64,000 bases of DNA, taken from positions 2,725,398 through 2,789,397 of the forward strand of contig NZ_CP100461.1 in NCBI RefSeq assembly GCF_024228675.1, read 5' to 3'. Origin of the DNA: Salinigranum marinum (GTDB lineage Archaea > Halobacteriota > Halobacteria > Halobacteriales > Haloferacaceae). This document shows positions 62,187-64,000 of the stretch, one piece after another; the first letter of the stretch is position 1; each line of letters opens with the position of its first letter. The translations under genes and the position numbers were made by a program. The notes beneath the pieces are model-generated. The model was given only the letters and a program-made list of their open reading frames with translations, searched no databases and was not told where the DNA came from.

Positions 62187-62330
62187 CCACGCTTCTGATC
62201 ATCGGCTCTACGCAAAGTGTCGAAGAATTATTCGTCAGTTGCAGAATGAAATTATGGTTGTTTTTGCCTACACTATCTCACTGCCGTCTACTGGTTCCTC
62301 GTCTTAACCGAACACCGATGATCTCCGACC

Positions 62331-62632
62331 AAGACACGTCCATCGGAAACGAGAGGGGTATCACTATCACCTGCGAGGAGTAGCAGAGAGCACCGGCCGA
62401 GAGGAGTATTTGTGAAACGCGTCTTCGTCCTCGCCAGCAGTACGTGGGCTGGCATCACATGGTCGGTACCGGACTCCCGTAGCGATTAGATCGACATCAC
62501 CTCCTTACACACCGTCAACAGACGTTTCCACGGTTACCAGTGCTCTCAACGCATCAGAGCGGCCCCGGGCAATGACTGTCAGCGGCGGTCTCAAGAATCG
62601 GCTACACCACCAGCCGGCTGCGGAGGCCGCGC
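62331..62632. other. No gene seen
   Basis: About 300 bp with only short unconvincing frames; it may be the degraded right part of the island. Confidence 0.4.
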
Positions 62633-63097
62633 CTACGGTGGGTTGATCGCGTCGTTGAGGGGGTCAACAGTCTCGGTATCGTACCCAGCCCGCCACAACT
62701 GATGGACAGCACGTGCGACGAGGACGAGTTCCGTGACCCTGATACAGGACGCTTCGACGTCGTCGTCATCGCTCGACGCGTCCGGTGGTGGGTGGAAGTG
62801 GCCGTCACCGTCAGGATCGGTGTACGCGTGGGGGTGAACGTCCCATCGGAGGTTCCGATCCGTATCGTCGCCGTAGTGAACGTTGTAGTCGTCTCGCACC
62901 GACCACCGGACGGTGATGGTCGCAGTCGTCGCCTCGCCGATGCCATCGTCGAGTTGGAGACGCAGTTCACTGGGACTCACCGGGTCGTCCAGCGATCCAC
63001 TCACGAGGGGTTCGAGGCGCTCGAACTCGGAGCGAAAATCGTGGAGGGCACCGGCGTCGATGGCGCCTCGCAGTGAATGCGACTCGGAGTCCTCCAT
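62633..63097 (-). CDS. TumE-like protein, possible toxin
   Basis: 154 residues if started at 63097 (MEDSESHSLRGAIDAGAL), directly after the stop of the upstream gene; a start at 63154 would add 19 residues and overlap. Motifs RWDVHPHAYTDPDGDG and HFHPPPDASSD resemble TumE-type proteins paired with a winged-helix antitoxin. The pair arrangement here fits that, but activity is inferred. Confidence 0.6.
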   Translation of the reverse strand: MEDSESHSLRGAIDAGALHDFRSEFERLEPLVSGSLDDPVSPSELRLQLDDGIGEATTATITVRWSVRDDYNVHYGDDTDRNLRWDVHPHAYTDPDGDGHFHPPPDASSDDDDVEASCIRVTELVLVARAVHQLWRAGYDTETVDPLNDAINPP

Positions 63098-63101
63098 CGT
63101 G

Positions 63102-63659
63102 TCAACCGGTGATGCCTGCAGGTTCGCCCCGCTCGCCCGATCCGGTGTCGTCATCGATGGCCTCGGTTGCGTCTGCGAGCGCGAGGGCGGCCCGCGCGAG
63201 TTTCAGGTTCCGACGTGCCGTCTGCCACTCGATCACCTCTTCTGCGCTCAGTCCCGAGTCGTCGATGGCCGCGGCGCGGGGGGACTCCGCGCCAGCGCGC
63301 TCTTCGTACTCGCGGACGGTCTCGCTCAGCTCCGAGATCCGCTCCGCCAGCGTGTCTACGTCGACCGAATTGAGTATCTGCTGGGCGCGTTCGAGGACGA
63401 CCGACCGGGGCGCGCGTTTGTACCACGTCCCGCGCTTATCTCGGAGAGAGACTGCCTCAACGTAGCCGTCCTCGGCGAGGATGCCGAGGTGCTTGCGTGC
63501 GGTCGTCTCTGAAGTCAGCGCACGCTCGGCGATGGCAGCAACCGACTGCGGGTCGTACGTCCGCTTTATCACGGTGCGAACGCGCTCACCGGGAGTGGTC
63601 TCGGACTTCCATTCCTCGGTAACGCGCTCGTTCACCTCGGCGGGGCGATCGTCGGTCAT
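63102..63659 (-). CDS. Winged-helix protein (DUF7342-like), possible antitoxin
   Basis: 185 residues from the ATG at 63659 (MTDDRPAEVNERVTEEWKSE). Residues about 35-85 are a winged helix (AIAERALTSETTARKHLGIL). The C-terminal 90 residues are a coiled coil. It precedes the TumE-like gene with a tiny gap or overlap, matching a haloarchaeal two-gene module. Confidence 0.75.
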   Translation of the reverse strand: MTDDRPAEVNERVTEEWKSETTPGERVRTVIKRTYDPQSVAAIAERALTSETTARKHLGILAEDGYVEAVSLRDKRGTWYKRAPRSVVLERAQQILNSVDVDTLAERISELSETVREYEERAGAESPRAAAIDDSGLSAEEVIEWQTARRNLKLARAALALADATEAIDDDTGSGERGEPAGITG

Positions 63660-63907
63660 GCGTAGTCTCGTAGGCACAAGCATATTAACCTTAGGAGCAA
63701 TATAATTGTTCTACTGTCGTGATACACCATCCCGGCGGCCCGCTCAGTCAGACATCCTCACTAACAACAATCCACGGTGGGCGGCGAAAACTGGTACTTC
63801 GCGCAGTCGATTCACCGAACGCGAATCCTCACGGTATAGGCGGCGTCAGTTAGTAGATACAACAGACCGGGCGGAATAGTTGTAGGACGCGTGTGCTCGA
63901 CTACCGC
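63660..63907. other. Intergenic
   Basis: No gene seen. AT-rich near 63680-63720, upstream of the winged-helix gene, so probably its promoter. Confidence 0.4.
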
Positions 63908-64000
63908 TTACAGGTCATGGGGTTGGCCTGTCTTGCGATCGTTGGCCTCGGCCCGTTGGGCGGCGTCCTCCAGCAATCCCGCGACCTCTTGGTATAGTAC
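63908..64000 (-). CDS. Histone-fold protein (DUF1931-like), 3' end only
   Basis: The last 30 residues before the stop at 63908: YQEVAGLLEDAAQRAEANDR then KTGQPHDL. This is the C-terminal helix and loop of small haloarchaeal histone-fold proteins (KT-QPRDL type). The start lies outside the window. It gives a reference that the core genome probably resumes here. Confidence 0.75.
   Translation of the reverse strand, partial: VLYQEVAGLLEDAAQRAEANDRKTGQPHDL

Larger units (their letters stand above)
61825..62320. mobile_element. 496-bp inverted-repeat element carrying an RHH gene
   Basis: Ends are CATCCGTGTTCGGTTAAGA (61825-61843) and its inverted copy at 62302-62320, 18 of 19 bases identical; further inside, agacgggagcgaga and tagacggcagtgag also match after a gap. 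The 10-bp direct repeat atctccgacc flanks the unit exactly (61815-61824 and 62321-62330), a target duplication. There is no transposase, so it is a MITE-like element. The 10-bp duplication is typical of ISH8-type IS4 relatives, from which it may derive. Confidence 0.85.
37715..62630 (+). mobile_element. Integrative/accessory island next to tRNA-His (right end uncertain)
   Basis: A tyrosine integrase directly follows the tRNA, then the region carries fragments, IS elements, defence genes, recombinases and small regulators, with lower GC than the core. No second copy of the tRNA 3' sequence was seen by eye, so the right boundary may lie near 62.6 kb or outside the window. The region could also be several nested insertions. 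Confidence 0.6.

Noticed and set aside
39053-64000. Second copy of the tRNA-His 3' end (right attachment site)
   Set aside because: No matching 15-base or longer stretch was seen by eye; the border may be outside the window.

Overview
The window is chromosomal DNA of a halophilic archaeon (class Halobacteria). Proteins are very rich in Asp and Glu, GC content is high, and gene content is typically haloarchaeal: an A-type ATP synthase operon, etfBA, a GGPP-type prenyl synthase, Rpa3 with its partner, Tfx, KatG, and haloarchaeal-only membrane and small zinc-finger proteins. I cannot name the genus.

Core region, 1 to about 37.6 kb. From the left: a truncated LOV/PAS-GAF regulator, then the ATP synthase operon atpH-I-K-E-C-F-A-B on the minus strand (no atpD directly after atpB). 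Next come a VTE3-like methyltransferase, a pilin-like protein, a membrane-anchored winged-helix regulator, a GH3 glycosidase, etfB-etfA, DUF4112, a prenyl diphosphate synthase, CHAD and DUF373 proteins, and a radical SAM protein. These are followed by a run of membrane proteins (one frameshifted), TRAM and Tfx proteins, a mannose-1-phosphate guanylyltransferase, a secreted protein with 54 Pro-Glu/Asp-Lys triplets, an EEP hydrolase, the rpa3 pair, a ribbon-helix-helix (RHH) coiled-coil protein, katG, a zinc-ribbon/winged-helix regulator and a peroxiredoxin.

Accessory region, about 37.7 kb to at least 62.6 kb. A tRNA-His gene is followed at once by a tyrosine integrase, and base composition and gene content then change. 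The region holds remnants (a SWIM-type C-terminal fragment abutting an SDR C-terminal fragment), an RHH/J-domain protein, and a defence island. In the island a PLD-SNF2 helicase gene (plus strand) converges on a minus-strand series: unknown protein, PD-(D/E)XK nuclease, Eco57I-like DNA methylase, then a CBASS operon with two tandem CD-NTases and a Cap15-type membrane effector. The helicase is split by an ISH1-type IS5 element with a perfect 8-bp target duplication. The methylase is split by an IS630-family element. The CBASS operon is uninterrupted and lies between these two broken genes. Further right are an AbrB-like/serine recombinase pair with a 24-bp palindrome upstream, a gene-poor stretch with hairpins and iteron-like repeats, and two small RHH genes. 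One RHH gene lies inside a 496-bp inverted-repeat element flanked by a 10-bp duplication.

Right edge: a winged-helix/TumE-like pair resembling a toxin-antitoxin module, and the 3' end of a histone-fold (DUF1931-like) gene. The right attachment site of the tRNA-His island was not found by eye.
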